Below, one piece after another: positions 42,199 to 51,689 of a DNA stretch of 64,000 bases. The position numbers were made by a program, and so were the translations under genes. The notes beneath the pieces are model-generated. The model worked only from the letters and a program-made list of their open reading frames with translations. It had not been told where the DNA came from and did no database searches. Every line of letters begins with the position of its first letter. Position 1 is the first letter of the stretch. The DNA is from JAGPUQ01 sp036677085 (GTDB lineage: Bacteria > Pseudomonadota > Gammaproteobacteria > Pseudomonadales > Porticoccaceae), in the NCBI GenBank assembly GCA_036677085.1, contig JAKFFI010000055.1, positions 42,872 to 106,871 on the forward strand, written 5' to 3'.

Positions 42199-42226
42199 TT
42201 GAATTATGCCGCGGTTTCTTTACTAT
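42199..42226 (+). promoter_or_regulatory. Promoter candidate for the sRNA
   Basis: TTGAAT (42199-42204) and TACTAT (42221-42226) are separated by 16 bases, near the sigma-70 pattern, in an AT-rich context with A tracts upstream. This would start transcription near 42233. Inference from pattern only. Confidence 0.45.
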
Positions 42227-42232
42227 TGCCAC

Positions 42233-42333
42233 TGTGATCGGCCTCGATGGGCCCTAGGAGCCCGCTGATCACTCTCCTTCCTAACCCCCCTGTAAGTTAT
42301 TGCCGGGGAGCCTCGCGCTCCCCGGCTTTTTTT
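42233..42333 (+). ncRNA. Candidate small RNA upstream of the crp-yhfA locus
   Basis: About 100 bases between a promoter-like pair and a perfect intrinsic terminator, in a gap without a + strand gene. The 5' part can fold: GTGATC (42234-42239) pairs with GATCAC (42267-42272), enclosing a GGGC/GCCC stem (42249-42252 with 42260-42263). A C/U-rich single-stranded stretch follows (42273-42290, containing CTCCTTCC and six C), which is complementary to ribosome-binding sites. That layout is common in small RNAs that pair near start codons. There is no match to a known family that I can name. Confidence 0.45.
42302..42333 (+). terminator. Rho-independent terminator
   Basis: GCCGGGGAGC and GCTCCCCGGC form a perfect 10-bp GC-rich stem around the loop CTCGC, followed at once by seven T. 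It is a very good intrinsic terminator on the + strand. No + strand protein gene lies upstream for more than 1.2 kb, which suggests a non-coding transcript. On the - strand no T run follows the stem. Confidence 0.85.
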
Positions 42334-42382
42334 GCTGCGGTGGCTGTTTCGCTGGCACGCCGGAATCAGCCAGCCATCGGCT

Positions 42383-42802
42383 TCAGACCTGCTCTACGGC
42401 ATAACTGTGGGTGACCACGACTCCGGCCTGCGCGAACATGATGGAGGCAGAGCAATACTTCTGGGCCGACAACTCGACGGCGCGCTTGACCTGAGCCTCC
42501 TTGAGGTCCACCCCTTCCACCACGAAATGGATATTGATCCGGGTGAATACCGCCGGCACAGCGTCGGCGCGCTCCGCCTCAAGCTCGGCGCGACAGTGGC
42601 TCACCTGCTGACGGGCCTTCTGCAGGATGCTCATGACATCGAAGCTGGCACAACCGCCCATGCCGATCAGGAGCATCTCCATGGGCCGGATGCCCAGATT
42701 GCGACCGCCATGATCCTCCGGCCCATCCATAACCACCGCATGGCCGCTGCCCGACTCGCCCAGGAACATGGCATGGTCCACCCACTTCACTACTGCCTTC
42801 AT
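42383..42802 (-). CDS. yhfA: OsmC/YhfA family protein
   Basis: This small cytoplasmic protein of 139 residues belongs to the OsmC/Ohr superfamily, thiol-dependent peroxidases or related. The signature MLLIGMGGCASFDVMSILQK carries the reactive cysteine. The sequence resembles E. coli YhfA rather than Ohr, and the same divergent placement beside crp is seen in E. coli. Substrate and role remain uncertain. GGAGGAAG precedes ATG 42802. Confidence 0.88.
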   Translation of the reverse strand: MKAVVKWVDHAMFLGESGSGHAVVMDGPEDHGGRNLGIRPMEMLLIGMGGCASFDVMSILQKARQQVSHCRAELEAERADAVPAVFTRINIHFVVEGVDLKEAQVKRAVELSAQKYCSASIMFAQAGVVVTHSYAVEQV

Positions 42803-42917
42803 GGTTTCTTCCTCCGCGCGCAATGGGCCAGACTAGCACAGCCCTAAGGGCCGTTTCCGGCTGGGCCCCAGTTGCAATTTCCCGCCCAAAGTGCGACTTT
42901 CCGCACGCCCGTCGCGC

Positions 42918-42993
42918 GAACCCTTGACACTCCCATATGCGTCGCGCGACAGGTCCCTCTAAATAACCCCCAGGGAGGAACCCTTGGCACTCC
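42918..42993 (+). repeat. Imperfect direct repeat at the crp start
   Basis: GAACCCTTGACACTCC (42918-42933) recurs 60 bases later as GAACCCTTGGCACTCC (42978-42993), the second copy containing the TTG start of crp. A nine-base GTCGCGCGA also occurs twice (42911 and 42941). The first repeat includes TTGACA, a perfect -35 hexamer, but no -10 at the right distance is clear. Confidence 0.65.
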
Positions 42994-43616
42994 AACCCAT
43001 CACCCCCCATATCCCGAAGTTCGAGGAGTTTCTCAACCACTGCAACCGCCGCCGCTACCCCGCCAAAAGCACGCTGATTCACGCGGGCGACGCCTGCGAC
43101 ACGCTTTACTACATCATCAAGGGTTCGGTGAGTGTACTGATCGAGGACGACGATGGCCGCGAAATCATCGTTGCGTACCTCAACACGGGCGACTTCTTCG
43201 GCGAGCTGGGCCTGTTCGACCAGCAGGATCGCAGCGCCGCGATCCGTGCCCGCACCGAATGCGAAGTCGCCGAAATCAGCTATGCGGCGTTTCGTCAGCT
43301 CGTGCAGCGCCAGCCGGACTTTCTGTTTTCCCTCAGCAAGCAACTGGCCAAGCGCCTGCGCGACACCACCCGCAAAGTGGGCGATCTGGCGTTTCTCGAT
43401 GTCACCGGCCGCGTCGCCCGCACCCTGCTCGACCTGTGCAAGGAACCGGACGCCATGACCCACCCGGACGGCATGCAGATCAAGATCACCCGGCAGGAAA
43501 TCGGCCGCATCGTCGGCTGCTCGCGGGAAATGGTCGGACGGGTGCTGAAAATCCTGGAAGACCAGGAGCTGATTTCCGCGCGCGGCAAAACCATGGTGGT
43601 GTTCGGCGCGCGTTAG
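42984..43616 (+). CDS. crp: cAMP receptor protein / Vfr-type global regulator
   Basis: This is a Crp/Fnr-family transcription factor of 210 residues. The N-terminal cyclic nucleotide domain has the phosphate-binding cassette GELGLFDQQDRSAA with the glutamate, arginine and serine needed for cAMP. The hinge helix region (KVGDLAFLDVTGRVA) and the helix-turn-helix ITRQEIGRIVGCSREMVGR are nearly those of E. coli CRP, so cAMP responsiveness and TGTGA-type recognition are expected. The start is TTG, five bases after GGAGG. It is divergent from the OsmC gene and its stop overlaps that of trpC. Confidence 0.95.
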   Translation: MALQPITPHIPKFEEFLNHCNRRRYPAKSTLIHAGDACDTLYYIIKGSVSVLIEDDDGREIIVAYLNTGDFFGELGLFDQQDRSAAIRARTECEVAEISYAAFRQLVQRQPDFLFSLSKQLAKRLRDTTRKVGDLAFLDVTGRVARTLLDLCKEPDAMTHPDGMQIKITRQEIGRIVGCSREMVGRVLKILEDQELISARGKTMVVFGAR

Positions 43617-44422
43617 TCAAAGAGTTCCCGCAGCCGGCGGCCCGGATCCGGCGCCCGCATAAAGGCCTCGCCGACCAGAAAGGCGTTAACGCCGTGACCG
43701 CGCATGGCGAGCACATCATCGACCCGGTTGATGCCGCTCTCGGTCACCACCAGACGCCCAGTGCCTACGCGCGGCAGCAGACTGTAGGTGGTCTCCAGGC
43801 TGGTATGAAAACTGTGGAGATCGCGGTTGTTGATCCCCACCATGGGATTATCAAGCGTCAGTGCGACCTCAAGTTCGCGGGCGTTGTGCACTTCCACCAG
43901 CACATCCAGGCCAATGTCGAGCGCCGTACCATGGAGCTCGGCGAGCTGCGCCGGCGTCAGCGCCGCCACGATCAGCAACACACAGTCAGCGCCCAGCGCC
44001 CGCGCCTCATGGATCTGGTAAGGATCGATGGTGAAATCCTTGCGCAGCACCGGCAACGCGGTCGCCGCCCGCGCAGCGACCAAAAAAGCATCCGCGCCCT
44101 GGAAAAAATCCACGTCGGTCAGCACCGAAAGACAGGCCGCGCCACCGCGTTCATAACTCCGGGCGATGGCCACAGGATCGAAATCCGGTCGGATCACGCC
44201 CTTGCTGGGCGAGGCTTTCTTGATCTCGGCGATCACGGCGGATTCGCCGCGCGCCACCCGCGCCTGGAGTGCCCGATAGAACCCCCGCACCGGTGGCGCA
44301 TCCACCGCGCGGCGTCGGAGTTCATCCAGATCACAGTCCCGTCGTCGCTCCGCGATCTCCTCGACCTTGCGGGCCAGAATCTTTTTCAGGATGGTCGGCG
44401 TATCCACTGCCATCTCCGCCAT
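43613..44422 (-). CDS. trpC: Indole-3-glycerol phosphate synthase
   Basis: TrpC closes the indole ring from carboxyphenylamino-deoxyribulose phosphate in tryptophan synthesis. The 269-residue TIM barrel shows VIAEIKKASPSKGVIR with the catalytic lysine, VLRKDFTIDPYQI, LVEVHNARELE, GINNRDLHSF and VTESGI. It is a stand-alone TrpC, not fused to TrpF. Its start overlaps the trpD stop by one base (TGATG), indicating coupled translation. Confidence 0.97.
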   Translation of the reverse strand: MAEMAVDTPTILKKILARKVEEIAERRRDCDLDELRRRAVDAPPVRGFYRALQARVARGESAVIAEIKKASPSKGVIRPDFDPVAIARSYERGGAACLSVLTDVDFFQGADAFLVAARAATALPVLRKDFTIDPYQIHEARALGADCVLLIVAALTPAQLAELHGTALDIGLDVLVEVHNARELEVALTLDNPMVGINNRDLHSFHTSLETTYSLLPRVGTGRLVVTESGINRVDDVLAMRGHGVNAFLVGEAFMRAPDPGRRLRELFD

Positions 44423-45459
44423 CAGCTATCTCCCAGATAATGGGTAAAGGCGGCAAGCTCCTCCATGCGCACGCCGGCCAGCTCGCTGGCGATGGCATCC
44501 GCCGCCAGCGCCACGCCCTCGGCAATGTCGGTGGCGAGGCCCGCCGCATACACCGCCGCCCCCGCATTCAGCGCAATCAGGTCCGCCGCCTTGACGCCGG
44601 CAAGCGTGCGACGCTTGCCGAGGGCGTCGCGGATCAACGCCAGCGACGCCGCGACATCCGCGACGCGCAGATCGTCGAGGGCTTGCCGCGCGAGGCCAAA
44701 ATCTTCCGGTGCGATGCGGTACTCACGCACTCTTCCCTCATTCAGTTCGGCCACCACGGTCGGTGCCGCGAGACTTATTTCATCGAGACCATCTTCACTG
44801 TGGACCACCAGCACCCGTTCGCTGCCCAGCCGCCCCAACACCTCGGCGACGGGCAGGCACAGGGCCGGGTCGTAGACGCCGATCAGTTGCCGCCGCACCC
44901 CGGCCGGATTGGTCATGGGCCCGAGAATGTTGAATAGGGTGCGAATCCCCAACTCGCGGCGCGGCCCCACCGCATGTTTCATCGCGCTGTGATGGGCCGG
45001 CGCGAACAGGAAGCCGACGCCGATCTGCGCCACGCAGCGCACCACCTGCGCGGAGCTGAGATCGAGCCGCACGCCGGCGGCTTCCAGCAGATCGGCGCTG
45101 CCGCTTCGGCTGCTCACGCCCCGGTTGCCGTGCTTGACCACCCGGCCGCCGCACACCGCCACCACGAAGGCGCTCGCGGTGGAGACATTGAACAGCCCCG
45201 CGCCATCGCCGCCGGTGCCGACGATATCCACCAGATGATCGCCGCCAACCTGTACCGGGGTGCAGAGTTCGCGCATCACCTCCACGGCGCCGGTGATTTC
45301 GTCGAGGGTCTCGCCCTTCATCCGCAGCGCCACCAGAAAGCCCGCGATCTGGGCCGGCGTCGCTGCCCCCGTCATGATCTCGCGCATCGCCGCCTGCATC
45401 TCGGCGCGGCTCAGGCTGGCACGCTCCACCAGACGCGCAATCGCCTGCTGGATCGTCAT
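44422..45459 (-). CDS. trpD: Anthranilate phosphoribosyltransferase
   Basis: TrpD transfers phosphoribose from PRPP to anthranilate. The 345 residues show the PRPP site DIVGTGGDGAGLFNVSTA, KHGNRGVSSRSGSADLLEA, and the FLFAPAHHSAMKHA and FNILGPMTNPA segments. It is not fused to the amidotransferase, as in pseudomonads and unlike E. coli. Its ATG overlaps the trpG stop by four bases. Confidence 0.97.
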   Translation of the reverse strand: MTIQQAIARLVERASLSRAEMQAAMREIMTGAATPAQIAGFLVALRMKGETLDEITGAVEVMRELCTPVQVGGDHLVDIVGTGGDGAGLFNVSTASAFVVAVCGGRVVKHGNRGVSSRSGSADLLEAAGVRLDLSSAQVVRCVAQIGVGFLFAPAHHSAMKHAVGPRRELGIRTLFNILGPMTNPAGVRRQLIGVYDPALCLPVAEVLGRLGSERVLVVHSEDGLDEISLAAPTVVAELNEGRVREYRIAPEDFGLARQALDDLRVADVAASLALIRDALGKRRTLAGVKAADLIALNAGAAVYAAGLATDIAEGVALAADAIASELAGVRMEELAAFTHYLGDS

Positions 45460-46043
45460 CGGGGCGCGCGCTCGACGAAATTGCGCAGCAGATCGTGGCC
45501 GTGGCGGGTGAGGATGGACTCGGGATGAAACTGCACACCCTCGACGTCGAATTCGCGGTGGCGCACGCCCATGATCTCGTCGATCTCGCCGCTCTCGGTC
45601 GCGGTCCAGGCGGTGATCTCCAGAGATTCGGGCAGACTGGCGCGCTCGATGATCAGCGAGTGGTAGCGGGTCGCCTCGAAGGGACTCGGCAGGCCATGAA
45701 ATACGCCCGCGCTCCCGTGGTGGATGAGCGAGGTCTTGCCGTGCATCACCTGCCGCGCCCGCACCACCCGCCCGCCAAAGGCCTGGCCGATGCTCTGGTG
45801 GCCCAGACAGACCCCGAGCAGCGGAATGCGGCCGGCGAAGGCCTGGATCAGGGGCACCGAGATACCCGCCTCATTGGGCGTGCAGGGGCCGGGGGAGATG
45901 ACGATCTTCGCGGGCGCCAGCGCCTCGATGTCGGCGAGCGTGAGCGCATCGTTGCGCTCGACCCGCACCTCGGCACCCAGTTCGCCCAGGTACTGCACCA
46001 GGTTGTAGGTGAAGGAATCGTAATTGTCGATCATCAGGATCAT
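45456..46043 (-). CDS. trpG: Anthranilate synthase component II (glutamine amidotransferase)
   Basis: TrpG hydrolyses glutamine and delivers ammonia to TrpE; such subunits sometimes also serve PabB. The 195 residues show MIDNYDSFTYNLVQYL at the start, the oxyanion strand ISPGPCTPNEAGIS, the nucleophile elbow LGVCLGHQSIGQAFGG, and the C-terminal VQFHPESILT with the catalytic histidine and glutamate. The ATG at 46043 overlaps the trpE stop; the upstream frame to 46136 is not conserved. Confidence 0.97.
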   Translation of the reverse strand: MILMIDNYDSFTYNLVQYLGELGAEVRVERNDALTLADIEALAPAKIVISPGPCTPNEAGISVPLIQAFAGRIPLLGVCLGHQSIGQAFGGRVVRARQVMHGKTSLIHHGSAGVFHGLPSPFEATRYHSLIIERASLPESLEITAWTATESGEIDEIMGVRHREFDVEGVQFHPESILTRHGHDLLRNFVERAPR

Positions 46044-47542
46044 GACGCCACCTCCGCGCCAGCGACCGCCGAACCGTCCACCACCATGGCGGCGGCGCGG
46101 AACAGGGCGCGCGCCTTGTTCATGGTCTCCTTCCATTCGAGCGCCGGCACCGAGTCGGCGACCACGCCGCCGCCGGCCTGGACATGGAGCCGGCCGTCCT
46201 TGATCACCGCGGTGCGGATCGCGATCGCGGTATCCATGTTGCCGTTCCAGCCCAGGTAGCCGACCGCGCCGCCGTAGATGCAGCGCTTGACGGGTTCCAG
46301 TTCGTCGATGATCTCCATGGCGCGGATCTTGGGCGCACCGCTCAGGGTGCCGGCCGGCAAGGTGGCGCGCAGCACGTCCAGCGCCGACAACCCCGGCCGC
46401 ACATGGCCCACCACGTTGGAGGTGATGTGCATGACGTGGGAAAAGCGCTCCACCACCATCTGCTCGGTAACCCGCACCGAGCCGGTGGCCGCGATACGCC
46501 CGACGTCGTTGCGGCCCAGGTCGATCAGCATCAGGTGCTCGGCGATCTCCTTGGGATCGGCGAGCATTTCGCGCTCCATGGCCAGATCCTCGTCCGGCGT
46601 GCGGCCGCGGCGGCGGGTGCCGGCGATGGGTCGCACCGTGACTTCGCCCTGTTCGAGGCGGGCGAGAATTTCCGGCGACGATCCCGCGATCTGGAATTCT
46701 CCCAGATCGAGAAAATACAGGTAGGGCGATGGGTTCAGGTTGCGCAGCGCGCGGTAGAGGTTCACCGGCGCGCCGGGAAACGGCAGCGTGAGGCGCTGCG
46801 ACGGCACCACCTGCATCACATCGCCGGCGCGGGTGTATTCCTTGATGGTCTCCACCGCCGCCTCGTAACCCGCGCGCCCCAGGCTGGAGACGAAGTCCTC
46901 CTCCCGGACGCCACCGCCCTCGAGCCGCACCGGCGGCAGTTCCGGCACTGGTTGGCGCAGGCGCGCGGCGATGGCATCGAGCCGCGCCTGCGCCTTATCC
47001 CAGGAGTCGGGAACGGCCGGGTCGGCATGCACAATCAGGGTCAGGGTGCCGGCCAGGTTGTCGAATACCACCACCTCGTCCGACACCATGAGCAGAATGT
47101 CGGGCACCCCCAGCTCGTCCGGCGGACAGGAATGCGCGAGGCGCGGCTCCACATAGCGCACGGTGTCATAGCCGAAGTAGCCCACCAGGCCGCCGGTGAA
47201 GCGCGGCAGCCCGGGCAGCTCCGGCACCCGGAAACCCGCCTGATAGGCTTCGATCTCGGCCAGCGGGTCGGCGCAGGTGCGGGACTCCTCCGCCACGCCA
47301 TCCACTTCCAGAACAAATGCGTGGCCGGACACCTTTATCACCGTGCGCGCGGGCAGGCCGATCAGCGAATAGCGGCCCCATTTCTCGCCGCCCTCGACGG
47401 ATTCGAGCAGATAGGAATAGCGGCCGCGGGCGAGCTTCAGGTAGCAGGACAGCGGCGTTTCCAGATCGGCGAGCACGGCGCGCGTGATCGGGATGCGGTT
47501 GTAACCCTGCTCGGCGATGGTGGCGAATTGTTCCGGTGTCAT
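46040..47542 (-). CDS. trpE: Anthranilate synthase component I
   Basis: TrpE makes anthranilate from chorismate with ammonia from TrpG and is normally inhibited by tryptophan. The 500 residues contain the N-terminal feedback motif LLESVEGGEKWGRYS and the catalytic domain with PSPYLYFLDLG, RPIAGTRRRG, DLGRNDVGR, VMHITSNVVG and GTLSGAPKIRAMEII. The ATG is taken at 47542. No clear leader peptide with tandem tryptophan codons was seen upstream, although the leader can form GC-rich hairpins. Confidence 0.97.
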   Translation of the reverse strand: MTPEQFATIAEQGYNRIPITRAVLADLETPLSCYLKLARGRYSYLLESVEGGEKWGRYSLIGLPARTVIKVSGHAFVLEVDGVAEESRTCADPLAEIEAYQAGFRVPELPGLPRFTGGLVGYFGYDTVRYVEPRLAHSCPPDELGVPDILLMVSDEVVVFDNLAGTLTLIVHADPAVPDSWDKAQARLDAIAARLRQPVPELPPVRLEGGGVREEDFVSSLGRAGYEAAVETIKEYTRAGDVMQVVPSQRLTLPFPGAPVNLYRALRNLNPSPYLYFLDLGEFQIAGSSPEILARLEQGEVTVRPIAGTRRRGRTPDEDLAMEREMLADPKEIAEHLMLIDLGRNDVGRIAATGSVRVTEQMVVERFSHVMHITSNVVGHVRPGLSALDVLRATLPAGTLSGAPKIRAMEIIDELEPVKRCIYGGAVGYLGWNGNMDTAIAIRTAVIKDGRLHVQAGGGVVADSVPALEWKETMNKARALFRAAAMVVDGSAVAGAEVAS

Positions 47543-47757
47543 GGCAGCTTTCCCCAAAATTGAACGATGGCGTGCGGTGCCCTGCGGGCAGGGGCGATCA
47601 GCCCCGGCGCCAGCGCCAACGGGGAAGCGGGAGAAATCGTGCGATCAGGGCAGTGAAAATGACCGGCACTCCAGTTATTCGGAAATCAGGTATTCGGACA
47701 TCAAGTCGCGCGGAAAGCGGATGGCGGCGGGATTCTAGCCCATTCGGTGGGGGCGGA

Positions 47758-48429
47758 CTACCGCGCGCCGGCCAGCGCCGCGCGCATGGCGGCGATGGCT
47801 ACCGCGTAATCGCCGGTCCCAAAGATCGCCGAGCCGGCGACAAAGGTATCGGCCCCCGCCGCGGCAATCCCGGCGATGTTGGCCGCACTCACCCCACCGT
47901 CCACTTCGAGACGGATGGCGCGGCCGCTGGCGTCGATCAACGCGCGCGCGGCACGCAGCTTGTTGAGGGTTTCCGGAATGAAGGCCTGGCCGCCGAAGCC
48001 CGGGTTGACCGACATCAGCAGCAACACATCGAGCTTGTCCATCACATGACGGATGGTTTCGAGCCCGGTCGCCGGATTCAGCACCAGTCCGGTTTTGCAG
48101 CCGAGCTCGCGCGCCACCTGCAGCGAGCGGTCCACATGGCGACTCGCCTCGGGGTGAAAGGTGATCCAGGAAGCGCCGGCGGCGGCGAAGGCGCGGATCA
48201 GGTCGTCGACCGGCTCCACCATCAGATGCACGTCGATGGGCGCGGTGACGCCATAGTCTCTGAGCGCCTTGCACACCATGGGTCCGACGGTGAGGTTGGG
48301 CACATAGTGGTTGTCCATCACGTCGAAGTGAACGACATCGGCGCCGGCGGCCAGCACCGCGTCCACCTCGGCGCCCAGGCGGGCGAAATCGGCGGACAGG
48401 ATGGACGGAGCGATCAGGTATTCGGGCAT
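47758..48429 (-). CDS. rpe: Ribulose-phosphate 3-epimerase
   Basis: Rpe interconverts ribulose-5-phosphate and xylulose-5-phosphate in the pentose phosphate route. The 223-residue barrel has IAPSILSADFARLG, HFDVMDNHYVPNLTVGP, DVHLMVEPVDDLI, LMSVNPGFGGQAFIP and VDGGV. It lies 215 bases upstream of trpE on the same strand, an order seen in other proteobacteria; the gap is large enough for a separate trp promoter. Confidence 0.97.
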   Translation of the reverse strand: MPEYLIAPSILSADFARLGAEVDAVLAAGADVVHFDVMDNHYVPNLTVGPMVCKALRDYGVTAPIDVHLMVEPVDDLIRAFAAAGASWITFHPEASRHVDRSLQVARELGCKTGLVLNPATGLETIRHVMDKLDVLLLMSVNPGFGGQAFIPETLNKLRAARALIDASGRAIRLEVDGGVSAANIAGIAAAGADTFVAGSAIFGTGDYAVAIAAMRAALAGAR

Positions 48430-48575
48430 GTGCGCGTACCGGTCGGGAAACGCCGGGAACTATGCCGCGAACGGCGGGTGCCGGCAATGCGAGCATGGTC
48501 CGAACACCGGCAGGGCACGGCGTCAGAGCGCGGGTGTGATAGGCTCGACGCAGCTCCCGATGCCCATTCCCACCC

Positions 48576-49535
48576 ATGCCACAGTCCGAACCGGTTTCGA
48601 TCGCCACGCTCGAGCAGTTGCGCCATAACCTGCCGCCGCTCGCCTTCGATCCCGGCACCGACGCGGACAGCGGCGCGCTGGCGGGAGCGGCGGACTATCT
48701 GCGCCACTACCGTCTCGAACCCGAATCCCTCGCACCCGACGTGCGTCACTGCATGGGCACCGTGGTCACCAAGGGCTACCGGATCGCCGCCCACTATTGG
48801 CTGCACCCGGCGCCGCGCGGCACGGTCTTTGTGGTACACGGCTACTTCGATCACGTCGGGCTGTACGGGCACCTGATTCGTTACCTGCTCGGTCGCGCGC
48901 TGAATGTCGTCGCCTTTGATTTGCCGGGCCATGGCCTTTCGGACGGCGAGCGCGTCACCATCGCCAGCTTCGATCACTACACCGAGGTGCTGACGGGAAT
49001 TCTCGCCCGCGCTGCTGCCTTGCCGGCGCCCTGGCACGGCGTGGGCCAGAGCACCGGGGGCGCCATCCTGATTAAATACCTGCTGGACGGCGAACACCCC
49101 CGGCCGCTCGACCGGATCGCCCTGCTGGCACCCCTGGTGCATCCCCGGCACTGGGGACTCAACCGGCTGGTTTATCTCGCCTCGCATCGCTGGCGCACAG
49201 CCATCGACCGCAAATTCATGATCAATTCCGGCGACCCGGAATTTCTCGATTTCATCCAGCGGCGCGATCCCCTGCAGGAACGCCACATCCCGCTGGAATG
49301 GATCGGTGCCATGAAACGCTGGGCAGAGGAACTGCATCGCCTGCCGCCATCGCCCCATCCGGTGACCCTGGTGCAGGGTGATGCGGACACTACCCTCGAC
49401 TGGCGCTACAACCTGCGCCTGCTGCGCAAGAAGCTGCCCAACGGGCATTTTCACCTGCTCTTCGGCGCCCAGCACCATCTGGTCAACGAGGCGGAACCGA
49501 TCCGCTCCCGGGTGTTTGCCGCACTGGAGTTCTGA
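48576..49535 (+). CDS. Alpha/beta hydrolase, lysophospholipase-like
   Basis: This cytoplasmic serine hydrolase of 319 residues has an oxyanion region (VFVVHGYFDHVGLYGHLI), a nucleophile elbow GVGQSTGGA with the catalytic serine, and later aspartate and histidine positions in LVQGDADTTLDWRYN and GAQHHLVNE. The form is close to monoacylglycerol lipase/lysophospholipase (PldB-like) proteins. The substrate is unknown. It is followed three bases later by a FAD-dependent oxidase gene. Confidence 0.87.
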   Translation: MPQSEPVSIATLEQLRHNLPPLAFDPGTDADSGALAGAADYLRHYRLEPESLAPDVRHCMGTVVTKGYRIAAHYWLHPAPRGTVFVVHGYFDHVGLYGHLIRYLLGRALNVVAFDLPGHGLSDGERVTIASFDHYTEVLTGILARAAALPAPWHGVGQSTGGAILIKYLLDGEHPRPLDRIALLAPLVHPRHWGLNRLVYLASHRWRTAIDRKFMINSGDPEFLDFIQRRDPLQERHIPLEWIGAMKRWAEELHRLPPSPHPVTLVQGDADTTLDWRYNLRLLRKKLPNGHFHLLFGAQHHLVNEAEPIRSRVFAALEF

Positions 49536-49538
49536 GCG

Positions 49539-50974
<1,436 letters not shown>

Positions 50975-50978
<4 letters not shown>

Positions 50979-51679
50979 GCTATTCCCATCGTTTCAGCGC
51001 CGGTGCTCTGCCGAACGGCGATCTACCCAATGGCTATTTACCTAACGGCTATTTACCTAATGGAAAGGTGGTGTGCGTCGGCCTCAACTACGCCGCCCAT
51101 GTCGCCGAAATGGGCAGCCAGCCCGCGGCGGAGCCGGTGTTGTTCATCAAACCGGCCACTGCGCTGCGGCCCTTCGCGGGCGAGATTTCCATCCCGGTGG
51201 ACCGCGGCGAATGCCATTTCGAGACCGAACTCGCGCTGCTGATCGGTGCGCCCCTGCGCGACTGCGACGCCACCCAGGCCCAGGCTGCCATCGCCGGCGT
51301 CGGTCTGGCGCTCGATCTGACCCTGCGCGATCTGCAAAAAAAACTGAAGCAGGCGGGCCATCCCTGGGAGCGCGCCAAGGGCTTTGACGGCGCCTGTCCG
51401 GTGTCGGAATTTCTGCCGCCCGGCCAGGTCGGCGATCTACGGGATCTGGAGTTCCGGTTCCATCAGAACGGTGTGCTGCGCCAGCACGGCCACACCGCCA
51501 CCATGCTGACCCCGGTGCTGGAACTGCTGTGCTACATGAGTCGCTGGTTCACCCTGGAGCCCGGCGACATCGTGCTCACCGGTACCCCGGAGGGCGTGGG
51601 ACCGCTGGCGCCGGGGGACCGGCTGGTCGCCGAACTCGGCACCCGGTTGCGGGTGGAAGCCGGGGTGCGCGCGCGCTGA
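50975..51679 (+). CDS. Fumarylacetoacetate hydrolase family protein
   Basis: This FAH-fold enzyme of 234 residues resembles E. coli YcgM. The core has KVVCVGLNYAAHVAEMGS, metal ligands in the ECHFETELALLIG and DLTLRDLQKKLK regions, and GDIVLTGTPEGVGP near the end. Family members hydrolyse or decarboxylate oxoacids such as acylpyruvates or oxaloacetate. The N-terminal 30 residues contain a fourfold LPNG repeat that is not part of the usual fold. It overlaps the oxidase by four bases (ATGA), so both act in one transcript. Confidence 0.9.
51008..51067 (+). repeat. Four tandem 15-base units in the FAH gene
   Basis: Four units encode LPNGD, LPNGY, LPNGY and LPNGK: 51008-51022, 51023-51037, 51038-51052 and 51053-51067. 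They are in frame and vary at third codon positions, so the repetition is not completely fresh. Confidence 0.9.
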
Positions 51680-51689
51680 GCGCGGCCCG

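Larger units (their letters stand above)
42077..42382. other. AT-rich intergenic region with candidate sRNA
   Basis: This stretch separates two - strand genes. Bases 42100-42230 are markedly AT-rich. The rest holds a + strand promoter-like pair, a structured segment and a strong intrinsic terminator, listed separately. No open frame of convincing quality lies here. Confidence 0.6.

Noticed and set aside
47543..47757. A trp leader peptide and attenuator before trpE
   Set aside because: A short frame exists but contains no tryptophan codons, and the GC-rich hairpins lack a T run. Attenuation is not supported.
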